Of a stretch of 64,000 nt of DNA, positions 35,142-47,699 are shown in pieces (position 1 is the stretch's first letter; the number at the start of each line of letters is the position of its first letter). The position numbers and the translations under genes were made by a program. The notes beneath the pieces were generated by a model. The model was not told where the DNA came from. It ran no database searches and saw only the letters and a list, made by a program, of their open reading frames with translations. The DNA comes from Costus lasius. Taxonomy: Eukaryota; Streptophyta; Magnoliopsida; Zingiberales; Costaceae. The stretch is from the NCBI GenBank assembly GCA_027563935.2, contig CM050449.1:76132556-76196555 (forward strand). Direction: 5' to 3'.

Positions 35142-37071
35142 GGTGTTCGTTGCTGCAGGAATCTACAACAAGCAAGAACAGCAAGGTCAGTATCAATGTT
35201 CAGAATCAATCTAGGACTTAAGAAAGATTCTTTTTCTCACTATTTTGTCTGACTGAAAAATCCAGTAAACAGTCCGAAAGAGTAACACTCTTTTAGTGAG
35301 ATGGGATCCAGATTTCATACTTGGTCTCCGCGTCCCGCTCAGGCGAGATAAGATGCACAGAGATGACAAGCACTAATTTCTGGTAGGCTGTCCCAGCCAA
35401 TCGCCAACCCGTGCGATTCCCCTTCATCTTGGCAATCCAGCAGACTGTGCCAACTGAGTTGGTACAACACAGTCTCTGATCCCAGAGATGGCTGCCTCCA
35501 TGTGCTACCATATGCGCCACATATGTAGTCTACATGGTCAAGCTGACCCGACCTACTCCCTGGACCACCACGTGCTATGCTGAGCAACGAGAGGGGATAA
35601 ATCCCAACTCTGTAACACGCAGGTGAAATCCGGCACCGTCTGAAGATAGATGGACGTGCCCACTGAGTGGGTTCAACACGGCTCCAACGATAGTCAGAAA
35701 GGTGAGGTTTCGCGTCAGAAGGCTTACGAGCTTGATATGTTAGCGTTGGATTTTAGCGGTCTTTTATCTTCTTACTATCAGGCATATCCTATGGCTATAG
35801 CAGAAGATAAACATAAACATGCAACTCTAATTATTTGCAATAAGTAGAAAGCATGATCTTATGTGGTAAAAGCCCATGAACCCTAGTAAGACCTTAATTT
35901 TACTTAAGTCTTCACTTGAGCTCCTTGGCATCTCATCTGGTCCAACCTAGGGCCCTAGCGCCAAGAGCACCTCAGGTGCGCCACCAGCTGAATGCCCCTT
36001 TATGATGTGTGCATTTGTACTCTTGTCTAATCAAAGTACATTTGATCTATCTAGACAAGGTTGACACACAGGTCAACAACATTTCATAAATTAAAACAAT
36101 GTGATTCGCAGATCACAAATTAATTTACAATTTAAACCCAGGCACGCAGGCCCCAGCACAGCACACAATAGGGCAACCCACATAAGACTAAATAGACAAG
36201 CATCATGGCATCAAATCATCTTGTGATCCAATCAAGAAATTAAATTTTGAAAAACCCCATGGCATCAATTTTAATTTCCTTACGAGCCCTACAACCTTAC
36301 AATGGTCCATTGATAGGGATCCACTCATCCATCTAGTTAGATCCTTTGCCCTTGCATGCACCGAGTCCTAACTGACCCGAGTTGACCTAATGGTCAACCA
36401 TGCATGCCCCAAGGGCTGAACCACCCCATGAGTTTTTGGCAAGCGGGTGTGACCCCGGGCCTAACTCAAGTGTGTTCAGTAATTGTCTCAACCAGACCTC
36501 GCTACACGCCCTAGATGCAGTCAACCTATAGCCACCTTGTGCTTGCGCATAGGTGCCATTGGGTCAACCCATCTGAGCTGTCAGATGGTCTGATCAGACT
36601 TGGATCTAACCTAGTGGTGACTTCAACCCCATCAACCCATCTAAGGGTTTAATGTAGTGGCACCTTAGATCTAATTATGCGCGCAAGATGTAAGGTTTTA
36701 GAAAACATTTAGAACATGCGCAATGATACAAACAAACAACATGCTTGCATATAACCCTTAGATCTAAGGGGGTCCTCTTCAAGGAGGAGCGCATACTTTA
36801 GGGGGTCCCCTTCAAGGGGGAGCGCATACTTTATCAAAGCCATGATACAAGCGCAACTTAAAGCATGATATCATGCGCAACTTCATGAAAGCAAGATACA
36901 TGCGCAACCTCATGAAAACAAGATACATGCGCAACCTCATGAAAACAAAGATACATGCGCAACCTCATGAAAACAAAGCATGCTTCAAGTAAAAGTAAGC
37001 GCAACTTGAATGTATGGATCACAAATAAGCAATCATATAGATCATATCAAGAGCCTACCTCTGATACCAAT
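35142..37071 (-). other. Leader of copia D with primer-binding site (37059-37069)
   Basis: The primer site complement reads TGGTATCAGAG. Both palindromes are present (complements near 35452 and 35659). The part next to the 5' LTR has short direct repeats: two copies of a block related to the LTR end (GGGGGTCC, CTTCAAGG, GGAGCGCATACTTTA) near 36768-36835, and a 27-bp array at 36873-36980. No coding gene is seen. Confidence 0.8.
36873..36980. repeat. Tandem repeat in the leader of copia D, about 4 x 27-28 bp
   Basis: Units start at 36873, 36900, 36927 and 36955 with the core ATGCGCAACCTCATGAAA. The last period is 28 because of one extra A. The other copia leaders here do not show this array. 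Confidence 0.85.
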
Positions 37072-38752
37072 TGTAGGAACCCCTAATTATAGGGGGAAAC
37101 CCTAAACTTGCAATTCTAACAAGCTTTGCGGAAAAAGGGTTTCAAGATCGCATATGAATCTATAAGATCAACTTATGTTATGAAAAGGAATCATACCAAC
37201 GCCATGGATTCGGAAGTCGGTTTGGAAGAAGAGATCAAACTAGGTCTCCTCCACAAGCCCACACACAAGATGAAGATGCTCACTTCCTTGAGATCGCTTG
37301 TGCTAGCAAGACCCTCAAGCCTTCTTGTCGAATGGAAGGGGATGATGAATCTCCTTGTTGCCGAGAGCTTCACTTGCCTAGCCTCTCCTTCTCGTCGTCA
37401 ACCACACCTCAACAAAATTGTCCAAGGCGTTCAAGAGAAGAGCACAAACGCTTATGCGTTTAGGCGTTTTTGTGAAACCGGCCATGATGACTTTCCATAA
37501 ATGGAAGCTCATCATGCCATGCGCTCAAGCCAACCTCAAACGCATTTGAGCATTGAACCATGCGTTCACAATTGTGAACCGGTTCAAGCTAAACCGTTTC
37601 AATCGACTTTGGTTCATGAACCAAACCGAAATGGCTCAAGCCATGTGGTCTAGACCATATTGAACCCCAAGGCTCATGATCTAACCGTTCATCACCTGAT
37701 GCCCCTGATCTCTTCGATCTAGCATCATCTCTCTCGATCCAAGCTTATCGATCTCAAGCCCTAATCAATCAAACATGATCAGGCTAGATCTCACTTACAA
37801 TCAGAGATTAAATCCCCTTAAACTGAACCCAAAGAATTCAGTCCACACGATCTGACTCAAGTAAGCCATATCATCATATTGTGCGACCCTGAGGGTTTCC
37901 TCTAAATGTCGGTAACGATAACTTACGTTATCACGATCAGTGAGGGGTATCTAGCAACACATCACTGTCTCCCGACATAAAGGAAAGAGTCTTCCAAGAC
38001 TACTCCCAAACCAAGGCACAAGTGTGACTCTATTCACAAGGCATACATTTATCCTTTGCCACTGGATGTTCTTATTGGACAAGCATGTCAAGCTTGTAAC
38101 TCCAACACGATGAGCATGATTAGATCAGATGAACATAGTCATCTGGGTATGGCCATACACTTCCTCAATCATCTCATATAAAGGGGGCCCTTTAGAACAT
38201 CACACTCCTTAAACAAGGATACGGCAATCCTTTATCTATCACAAGTGCCCTAACCTGACTCAAGCTCACCATCCAAGATAGTCTATAATCATTATGTTTC
38301 AAATGATATTGAACTACCTCAAGACAATGACAATCATCATTTAGAAACACAAGTGATCTCAAGTCAGAGGACATGTGCCACTTGCTGCTTACAAGGATCA
38401 TTCACATTGTGACAAGCAATGGAATATCCCAGTAGGGTCTGTCCAGTACATCCAATGTACCCATGAGTCTACATCTTATTCCATGCTCGAAGCATCCTAT
38501 AAGATTAGCACTCATATTAGTCTCCATCATATCAAGGCTGTCTCATGTTCACCAAGATATCTCGACTAAGGACATACAGCCTGTCAGCCTAGCTGAACAG
38601 CTTTGAGACATTATTCAGAAGCACACTCATTGCAGCAGACAAGGTAACAACCTGAATAATAACCATGCCTATCATAAACATAAGAGTTTATTACATAATA
38701 CTTTTACAATCCCAAAGGCCTCAAACATTAGCCTTAAGGGCATACTCCAACA
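37072..38752 (-). repeat. 5' LTR of copia D (1,681 bp)
   Basis: This is the same as 29556-31236 except for two bases (CAACAAAATT against CAACGAAATT, and CGATCTG against CGATTTG). It would drive transcription of D on the minus strand. Confidence 0.95.
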
Positions 38753-38757
38753 CCTGA

Positions 38758-39858
38758 GTCATGCATTTACTGACTATCTAAAGGAGTGTGGGATTGTCTC
38801 ACAGCTCACTCCGCCAGGAACACCGCAATGGAATGGTGTGTCCGAAAGGAGAAATAGAACGTTACTTGATATGGGTCATTCTATGATGAGTCAGGCTACT
38901 CTTCCATACTCCTTTTGGGGTTTTGCACTGGAAACAGCTGCAAAGGTACTAAACCGAGTGCCATCCAAGGCAGTTTCAAAGACACCATATGAGTTATGGT
39001 ATGGGAAACAGCCTAGCTTGACATTTATCAGGATCTGGGGTTGCGAGGCTTATGTCAAAAAGCTCGCCTCTGGGAAACTGGAGAGCAGATCTGAGAAATG
39101 TATCTTTGTTGGTTACCCTAAGGAAACTAAGGGTTATTATTTCTTCGATCCCAAAGAGAACAAGGTTTTTGTTGCTCGGACGGCTATATTTCTTGAGAGG
39201 GAATTTCTTCTGCAAGAGGCCAGTGGGAGAGAAATAAAGCTGGATGAGAATCCAGAGGAAGGACAAAGTAGTCAAGCACAGTTGGATGAGCCTGAGCCAG
39301 TTGAACAGGTTATTGAACAACCTGAGGCTCAGATAACACGGGAACCGCGAAGATCGGGAAGGATCCGTCGTCAGCCTGAGCGCTATGACGGAGTCTACAT
39401 CATTGATAATGATGAACCCCTCACTTATGCGGATGCGGTCAGTGGACCGGAGTCAGCTAGATGGCTTGAAGCTATGCGAGCCGAAATGGACTCCATGTCA
39501 GATAACCAAGTCTGGGATTTGGTTGATCCGCCTCCGGGAGTAATCCCTATAGGCTGTAAATGGATCTTCAAGAAGAAGATTGACATGGATGGTAACGTGG
39601 TTACCTATAAAGGCAGGCTAGTTGCGAAAGGTTTCAAACAAATCTACGGGATAGATTATGATGAAACTTTCTCACCTGTAGCCATGTTTAAGTCTATTCG
39701 GATTCTTTTCGCGATAGCAGCATATTACGATTATGAGATCTGGCAGATGGATGTGAAAACAGCTTTCCTTAATGGAAATCTGGATGAGGATGTGTATATG
39801 ACACAACCTGAGGGTTTCACTAATCCATCAGATCGTCATAAAATATGCAAGTTAAAGA
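38758..39858 (+). pseudogene. gag-pol: Copia C polyprotein, part 2: integrase end, RT start
   Basis: The integrase frame of C resumes after D, with the conserved third acidic residue in the context NGVSERRNRT, and continues through the hinge into RT. The frame runs on into solo LTR E and ends at 39951-39953. The phase relative to part 1 is off by one, as expected from the single-base deletion near 29487. E and its 5-bp duplication together add 1,683 bp, a multiple of 3, so E does not change the phase of part 3. Confidence 0.9.
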
Positions 39859-41536
39859 TGCAGGAGTCCCCTTCGAGGGGGAGCGAGAAAACCCTAATGG
39901 CGCATGTGTTACATCGCAGCGGAAATAGGGGTTTTAGGGATCATTATGCATGATATATATTCAACTATGAAAAACGATTACGAGTGCCAATAAGATTCAT
40001 ACCATCGCCATCTATGGATGAAGTATTGGAAGCAAGGAGCGAAAGGGATCCTCTCCCTAGTCGACGCACACACGATGAAGAATGGCCTCTCCTTGTCGTC
40101 TTTGTGCTAGCAAAGCTTCAAGGGTCCTTTACGCATGGAGGGGATAAGATCCTTGGGCTTGTCGAAGAAGAAGTTTCTCTACCCTCTTCGAGAGAGTTTT
40201 TTTTTACACGAGAAGGAAGGCGACTTCGTTTTAGAGTGATGATCGCCAATAGAGTAAAAACGTTGTCATGAACGTGGGCGTTGCTATCCAAAAATAGTAA
40301 CCCATTACTCACTTCGGTTATGCGTTCACATGAAGTGAACCGCAATTCCTTCTCTTCGATTATTTGAACCAAGCGCTCATTACATGAGCTGGTTCAAGTG
40401 ACTTTGGTCTAAGACCAAATCGGCCCAAGCAATGGTCGATCTTATTGAACCACAAGGTTCAAGATCACCGTTGATCTCTTGATGCTCTAGATCTCACTGA
40501 TCTAGCATCATAACTTTCGATCGAAGCTTACCGATCTAAAGCCCTAATCAATCAAACATGATCAGACCAGATCTCACTCGCAATCAGAGCTTAACACCCC
40601 TTTAAACTGAACTAAACAATTCAGTCCACACGATCTGACTTAAAGAAGCCATATCATCAAATTGTGCGACCCTAAGGGTTTCCTTTAAATGTCGGTAACG
40701 ATAACTCACGTTATCACGACCAGTGAGGGGTATCTAGCAACACATCACTGTCTCCCGATATAAAGGAAAGAGTCTTCCAAGACTTCACCCAAACCACAGC
40801 ACAAGTGTGAATCCAATTCACTAGGCATGCATACTTCCTTTGCCACTTGATGTTCTTATTGGACAAGCCTGTCAAGCTTGTAACTCCAATATGATGAGCA
40901 TGATTAGATCAGATGAACACTGTCACCTGGGTATGGCCATACACTCTCTCAATCATCTCATCCAGGGGGCCCTTATAGAACATCACACTCCTTAAACAAG
41001 GAGACGGCAATCCTATGTCTATCACTAGTGTCCTAACCTGACTCAAGCTCACCATCCAAGATAGTCTATAATCATTATGTTTCAAATGATATTGAACTAC
41101 CTCAAAACAATGACAATCATCATTTAGAAAACACAAGTGATCTCAAGTCAGAGGAAATGTGCCACTTGTCGCAATCAAGGAATATTCACATTGTGACAAA
41201 CAATTGAACATCCTAGTAGGGTCTGTCCAGTACATCCCATGTACCCATGAGTCTACATCTTATTCCATGCTCGAAGCATCCTATAAGATTAGAACACATA
41301 TTAGTCTTAACCATATCGAGGCTGTCTCATGTTCACCAAGATATATCGACTAAGGACATAATAGCATGTCAGCCCAGCTGAACAGCTTTGAGACATTATT
41401 CAGAGGAACATATATTGCAGCAGACAATGTAGCTAACTGAATAACAACCATGCCTTTATAAACTTAAGAGTTTATTACATGATACAGATACATTCCCATA
41501 GGCCTCAAACATTAGCCTTAAGGGCATACCCCAACA
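39859..41536 (-). repeat. Solo LTR E of a copia element (1,678 bp)
   Basis: A complete LTR in minus orientation, TG at 39859 and CCCCAACA at the right end, is flanked by AAAGA (39854-39858 and 41537-41541). There is no internal sequence, so it is a solo LTR left by recombination between the LTRs of a full element. It belongs to a sub-family with GTTCAC-ATGAA-GTGAAC and GATAAC-GTGA-GTTATC hairpins. Since C is young, both the insertion and the loss happened recently. Confidence 0.95.
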
Positions 41537-41541
41537 AAAGA

Positions 41542-42671
41542 AGTCCATTTATGGACTGAAACAAGCATCTAGAAGCTGGAACATTCATTTTGATGAATCA
41601 ATCTCTGAGTTTGGTTTCATCAAGAACGATGATGACCCGTGTGTTTATAAGAGGTTTAGTGGGAGCGTAATTACATTCCTAATCCTCTACGTCGATGATA
41701 TCTTAATCATTGGAAATGATATTCCTGAACTGCATGCTGTTAAAGCATGGTTAGGAAAATGTTTCCAGATGAAAGATCTCGGAGAAGCAGCCTATGTATT
41801 AGGTGTCAAGATCTACCGAGATAGATCTAAGAGGCTTCTCGGGCTGTGCCAGAGTACTTACATCGATAAGGTCCTGGATAGATTCCATTTAGAGAATTCT
41901 AAACGTGGATATCTTCCAGTCAGACATGGTCTGAATCTTTCAAAGAGTCAGTGTCCACAAACACAGACTGAAAAAGATGAAATGGACAATACGCCTTATG
42001 CTTCGGCTATTGGGTCCATTATGTATGCGATGTTGTGTACTCGCCCAGACGTCGCTTACGGGTTAAGCGTGACCAGTCGATTCCAAAGTAATCCAGGTTT
42101 GGCGCACTGGATTGCAGTCAAGAACATTTTAAAATATCTGCGGAGGACCAAAGATATGTTCTTGATATATGGTGGTCAGGAAGAACTCAGTATAGAGGGA
42201 TATACTGACGCTTCGTTCCAGTCGGACCAGGATGATTTCCGATCGCAATCAGGCTATGTTTTCAGCTTGAATGGTGGAGCAGTGGTGTGGAAGAGCTTCA
42301 AACAGTCAACTGTTGCTGATTCCACAACAGAAGCCGAGTATGTTGCAGCCTCGGAAGCATCCAAGGAGGCAGTGTGGATTCGTAAGTTCGTGAGAGAACT
42401 TGGTGTCGTTCCTTCGAGTGCTGATCCTTTGGTTATCTTCTGTGATAACACTGGAGCCATCGCACAAGCAAAGGAACCACGGTTGCACCAGAAGTCCAAG
42501 CACATACAGAGACGGTTTCACTTGATCCGGGAGATCATTGATCGAGGCGAGATCAAAATCTGCAAGGTTCATACAGATGACAATCTGGCAGACCCGCTTA
42601 CCAAGCCTCTGGCGCAGCAGAAGCATGAGAAGCACTGTAATAATATGGGTTTGAGATTTCTCAACCATTAG
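41542..42671 (+). pseudogene. gag-pol: Copia C polyprotein, part 3: RT end, RNase H
   Basis: This continues the RT with YVDDIL near 41690 and then RNase H to the normal TAG at 42669-42671. The frame is open throughout and in phase with part 2. The acidic RNase H residues (in GYTDASF, STTEAEY and FCDNTGA) are present. Confidence 0.9.
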
Positions 42672-42691
42672 ATTAAGTGCAAGTGGGAGAT

Positions 42692-44387
42692 TGTTGGGGT
42701 ATGCCCTTAAGGCTAATGTTTGAGGCCTTGGGATTGTAAAAGTATCATGTAATAAACTCTTATGTTTATAAAAGGCATGGTTATTATTCAGGTTGTTACC
42801 TTGTCTGCTGTAATAAGTGTACTTCTGAATAATGTCTCAAAGCTGTTCAGCTAGGCTGACATGCTATATGTCCTTAGTCGAGATATCTTGGTGAACCTGA
42901 GACAGCCTTGATATGATTGAGACTAATATGTGTGCTGATCTTATAGGATGCTTCGAGCATGGAATAAGATGTAGACTCATGGGTACATTGGATGTACTGG
43001 ACAGACCCTACTAGGATATTCAATTGCTTGTCACAATGTGAATATTCCTTGATTGCAACAAGTGGCACATGTCCTCTGACTTGAGATCACTTGTGTTTCT
43101 AAATGATGACTGTCATTGTTTTGAGGTAGTTCAATATCATTTGAAAGATAATGATCATAGACTATCTTGGATAATGATCATGAGTCAGGTTAGGACACTA
43201 GTGATAGACATAGGATTGTCGTCTCCTTGTTTAAGGAGTGTGGTGTTCTAAGGGGCCCCCTTATGAGATGATTGAGATAGTGTATGGCCATACCCAGATG
43301 ACTATGTGCATCTGATCTAATCATGCTCAACATATTGGAATTACAGGCTTGGCACGCTTGTCCAATAAGAACATCCAGTGGCAAAGGACACATGTATGCC
43401 TCGTGAGTTTGATTCACACTTGTGCTATGGTTTGGGAGAAGTCTTGGAAGACTCTTTCCTTTATATCGGGAGACAGTGATGTGTTGCTAGATACCCCTCA
43501 CTGGTCGTGATAACGTAAGTTATCGTTACCGACATTTAAAGGAAACCCTCAGGGTCGCACAATTTGATGATATGGCTTACTTGAGTCAGATCGTATGGAC
43601 TGGATTCTTTGAGTTCAGATTAAAGGGGATTTAATCTCTGATTGTAAGTGAGATCTGGTCTGATCATGTTTGATTGATTAGGGCTTGAGATCGGTAAGCT
43701 TCGATCGAGAGAAATGATGCTAGATCGGGGAGATCAGGGGCATCAGGAGATGAGTGGTTAGATCGTGAGCCTTAGGGTTCAATTTGGTCTAGACCAAGTG
43801 GCTTGAGCTATTTCGGTTTGGTTTGATGAACCAAATTCGATTGGACGATTTGGCTTGAACCGGTTCACAAATGTGAACGCTTGGTTCAATGCCAATAGGC
43901 GTTTTTGGTTTGTCTTGAGCGCATGGCTTGATTGTCTTCCATTTATGGAAAGTCATCAAAGCCGGTTTTGCTAAAACGCCAAAACGCTTAAGCGTTGGTC
44001 TCTTGACGACAACGCCTTGATCCTTTTCGTTGGGTGTTTGACGAAAGAGGAAGACAAGGAAAAGGAGCTCTCGGCCATAGGGATTCATCTAATCACCCCC
44101 TTTCCATTCGACAAGATAGCTTGGGTGCCTTGCTAGCACAAGGGACATCAAGGAAGTGAGCATCTTCATCTTGTGTGTGGACTTGTGGAGGAGACCTAAC
44201 TTGTTCTCTTCTTCCAAGCCGAATTCCAAGCCTATGGCGTTGGTATGAATCTCCCCTTGTTCTTATCAATCTATGATAGTTGAACATATGGCATGCAAAA
44301 GATCTTGAAACCCTTGCTTCCGCTTGCATAAATTTCATTTGCGCCAAGATTAGGGTTTTTGCCCCCCTCTCGAAAGGGGTTCCAACA
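42692..44387 (+). repeat. 3' LTR of copia C (1,696 bp)
   Basis: It has the same length as the 5' LTR and differs at three bases. The polypurine tract AAGTGGGAGA lies just before it. Confidence 0.95.
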
Positions 44388-44392
44388 GAGAC

Positions 44393-45870
44393 AGCCTTGA
44401 TATGATTGAGACTAATATGTGTTCTAATCTTATAGGATGCTTCGAGCATGGAATGAGATGTAGACTCATGGGTACATTGGATGTACTGGACAGACCCTAC
44501 TAGGATATTCAATTGCTTGTCACAATGTGAATAATCCTTGTATGCAACAAGTGGCATATTTCCTCTGACTTGAGATCACTTGTGTTTCTAAATGATGATT
44601 GGCATTGTTTTGAGGTAGTTCAATATCATTTGAAACATAATGGTTATAGACTATCTTGGATAATGAGCATGAGTCATGTTAGGGCACTAGTGATAGATAA
44701 AGGATTGCCGTCTCCTAGTTTGGAGTGTGATGTTCTAAAGGGGCCCCCCTGGATGAGATGATTGAGAAAGTGTATGGCCATACCCAGATGACTGTGTTCA
44801 TCTGATCTAATCATTCTCATCATATTGGAGTCACAGGCTTGACACGCTTGTCCAATAAGAACATCCAGTGGCAAAGGAAACATGTATGCCTAGTGAAGTG
44901 GATTCACACTTGTGCTGTGGTTTGGGTGTAGTCTTGGAAGACTCTTTCCTTTATATCGGGAGACAGTGATGTGTTGCTAGATACCCCTCACTGATCGTGA
45001 TAACGTAAGTTATCGTTACCGACATTTAAAGGAAACCCTTTGGGTCGCACAATTTGATGATATGGCTTACTTATGTCAGATCGTGTGGACTGAATTGTTT
45101 TGGTTCAGTTTAAAGGAGTTTAAACTCTGATTGTAAGTGAGATCTGGTCTGATCATGTTTGATTGATTAGGGCTTGAGATCGGTAAGCTTCGATCGAGAG
45201 ATTGGATGCTAGATCGGTGAGATCGAGAGCATCGAGAGATGAACGGTTAGATCTTGAACCATTTGGTTTAATGAGATCTGAACCAATGTTGATTTGATTT
45301 GGTCTTTGAACCAAATGCATTGAACCGAATGAATTGAATCGGTTCACTTATGTGAACGCTTGGTTCGAATGGGAGACGTTCGAAGGTAACGTGGGATTGA
45401 ATGAGGACTTAGTGCTTTCTATTTTTAGAAAGGCGTTTTTCCTCCTTTGGTTAATTCCCAACGTTTTCGAATGTGGGGGTTACTCTCTCGCTCTCTCTCG
45501 CCGACTTGTGCTCTTGCGCTCGTCTTGGGTGATCTTCACGCCAAAGGAGAAGGTTCAATCAGCATAGAAGATTCATCTCTTCTCTTTCACACACAAAAGG
45601 ACACTTGGAGATCCTTGCTAGCACAAGGAGTCACAAGGAGTAGCCGACCACTCAACTTGTGTGCGTCATCTTTGGAGGAAAGCCTTATCGCCTTCTTCTT
45701 CCAAGCCGCCATCCAACCAAATGGCTATGGTATGATTCCATCTAAGATCAATGCAATTTTAAGTTGATCATATATGATGTATGCGATCCTTATGAAACCC
45801 TAATTCCGCTGCCGAAAAAGAAATTTTCATGGCTATGGGTTTCGCCCCCCCTCACGAAAGGGGTCCTTCA
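44393..45870 (+). repeat. 3' LTR of copia B, second part (1,478 bp)
   Basis: This continues the LTR broken at 24369 and ends GTCCTTCA, followed by the target duplication ATTTT. It contains a 10-bp direct duplication (TCACAAGGAG) absent from the 5' LTR, which accounts for the whole length difference (1,690 against 1,680). Confidence 0.93.
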
Positions 45871-45875
45871 ATTTT

Positions 45876-46411
45876 TGACATATTGACCAAATTAACCATG
45901 GTTAGCCTCATTTGACCTTGGATTAATTTGGATTGGATCCAATAGCATAGTTAACATGCATAATGGACTTTGGGCTAGGCCCATTGCTTAGTTGAGCTTG
46001 CTAATAAGTTGTAATGAAGAGCTAAGAGGCTTAAAGAGTATAATGGGGAGAACATTATCAAATTGGCGCATGAAGACTCCTAATTGGATTAGAAGTGGCG
46101 CATGCTTCTTAATTAGGTCTCTTCTTGTGATTGATTTGATTTAGAATCTGATCTAATCACATAAGATATTAATTGAGATATAATTTAAGCAAGTGGGCCT
46201 CATTATTTACTTAATTAGAATCCTAATTCAAGTAGGATTTTCGCCCAAGCCAATTTAGGCAAGGATTCATGATGGCTTGACCTTGTCATTGCGCATGCAT
46301 GAATCTATTGCCTCATATGGGCTGATGTAGGTGCATATGGCATGAGCTTGCTTAGGCAAGGCTTATGCGCATATGGTACTAGGGATTTGATCAAATAATT
46401 TGATTGGATAA
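45876..46411. repeat. F repeat, middle piece of unit 2
   Basis: This continues F from 16783 across copia B and corresponds to unit 1 at about 15200-15733, with a few percent base differences. It ends where element G is inserted (next to GATAA). The next 68 bp of the unit, including the TATA-like motif, are not found in the window. Confidence 0.85.
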
Positions 46412-47699
46412 TGTTGTGTTGCAAGTGCACGGATACTCAAAGTAATAAAATAGATATCGAACCACAGAGACATTGTTGTCAAGTACTGAATAATCGATTT
46501 CTCGCTAGCTAGGCAATCGAAAAATAGTGAATCAAACTATCGAAAAGAACACGGAGAAAATATCAGAGAGGAAATCGGGACTAGGGGTTCATCTACTTTA
46601 ATTTCTAATGACCAGATTAAGATAAGTATTTGTCAATCTAATTCTATTATGGTAAAGGTAAAATTTACTTTATAAATAAATTATCTCGCTCTCGCGCAGA
46701 CAATCATACAAAGAACCGATCCCCACTCTCGCGCAAGATCTATTCAATGCTGAAAATAAGTAAACTATCAGCTAAGAACTCAAGGATCACTCTCATGCAT
46801 CCGAATTATAGGTTGATCACCTCAAGTGGAAACACAAAGATCACTCTTGTGCATCCGAGTCTCAACACTAGTTTTACTCAAGGGTTTCTAACGACTCGAT
46901 ACTCAATCTCTTGCAATATCAAATCAAGTCTACACATTAACTCAATCCAAAGAGTCATAAAATCAACAAGGCATTATAGTTCTCTAAAAAACAGAATTCG
47001 AAGAACAACCTAATCTCTTACGGTTGTTCCAAACTCAATAATTCCTAGGGTTCTGAATTTCAAACAATCAACCTCTTTATCTATTTTGCAAAATTCTAAA
47101 ACATGCTGATATTTAAAACACAAAGGAGAATAAAAGAACAATAAATCACAAGAGTAAAATTATCATAATAAAATCAGTTTGACAAAATTAGGGTTTTCTA
47201 GCCATTAAGAAACAAAGAGATTACACCCCCATGTCCCATAAAAAGATTAAGCTACCATGATGAAAGGATTACAATAAAACATGTTCTCAGAGTGATAAGG
47301 AATCGAAAAGAGGGAAAAAAGATTACAAAACAGGGCTGTAATGAAATTACATCCCGTAATTTGCTTTGAACAGCGCTGTCACCACTGTTGTGTCGATTTC
47401 TCCTTTGATTCAACTCCGAATGCTTTAGAACTTGAGGTGTGTGTTCTCCTGCACCAGGTGAAGCTCTCTATCAAATTTCGTGGCCGGAGGTGGTCTGTAG
47501 ATGGAGAACCGACGAACCCAAGCAATTCTTTCTCTCCCTCAATTGCTCCATGGATTCCTCCTCAAATTCCTTTCCTCCAGTCTGGTTATATTCTCCTTGT
47601 TAAGACGAGTTTGCCCCTTCTTTCAGATCTAGATTTGGACACCTAAATCTCTGGAAATCACGTTTTGACTGATTCGGCGGAAATCTCAGATTTCTGGGT

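Larger units (their letters stand above)
29556..38752 (-). mobile_element. Copia D, minus strand, complete (9,197 bp)
   Basis: The LTRs are both 1,681 bp and differ at 2 positions. The target duplication CCTGA is at 29551-29555 and 38753-38757. D lies in the integrase region of C. The polyprotein frame is complete apart from one nonsense codon in Gag. It is the youngest complete insertion here by LTR identity. On the element strand its LTR starts TGTTGGAG and ends CCTACA, so it is a sub-family distinct from A, B, C and H. Confidence 0.95.
24370..44387 (+). mobile_element. Copia C, plus strand, containing copia D and solo LTR E
   Basis: The LTRs at 24370-26065 and 42692-44387 are both 1,696 bp and differ at only 3 positions. 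The target duplication GAGAC is at 24365-24369 and 44388-44392. The element is interrupted at 29555/29556 by D and at 39858/39859 by E. Removing these leaves an element of about 9.1 kb with one 1-nt deletion in the integrase region. C inserted into the 3' LTR of B and is younger than B. Confidence 0.95.
16784..45870 (+). mobile_element. Copia B, plus strand, split by nested copia C
   Basis: The 5' LTR is at 16784-18463 and the 3' LTR at 24158-24369 plus 44393-45870, so the element spans 29 kb because C (with D and E inside) sits in its 3' LTR. The target duplication ATTTT is at 16779-16783 and 45871-45875, and the F repeat continues across it. The LTRs differ at 8 positions plus a 10-bp duplication (TCACAAGGAG, around 45628-45647) in the 3' copy. 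The Gag start codon is missing and there is one nonsense codon in the RT-RNase H region. Confidence 0.93.

Noticed and set aside
36873..36980. Possible CRISPR-like array
   Set aside because: The units are directly adjacent without spacers, and the setting is a plant retrotransposon leader. It is a simple tandem repeat.
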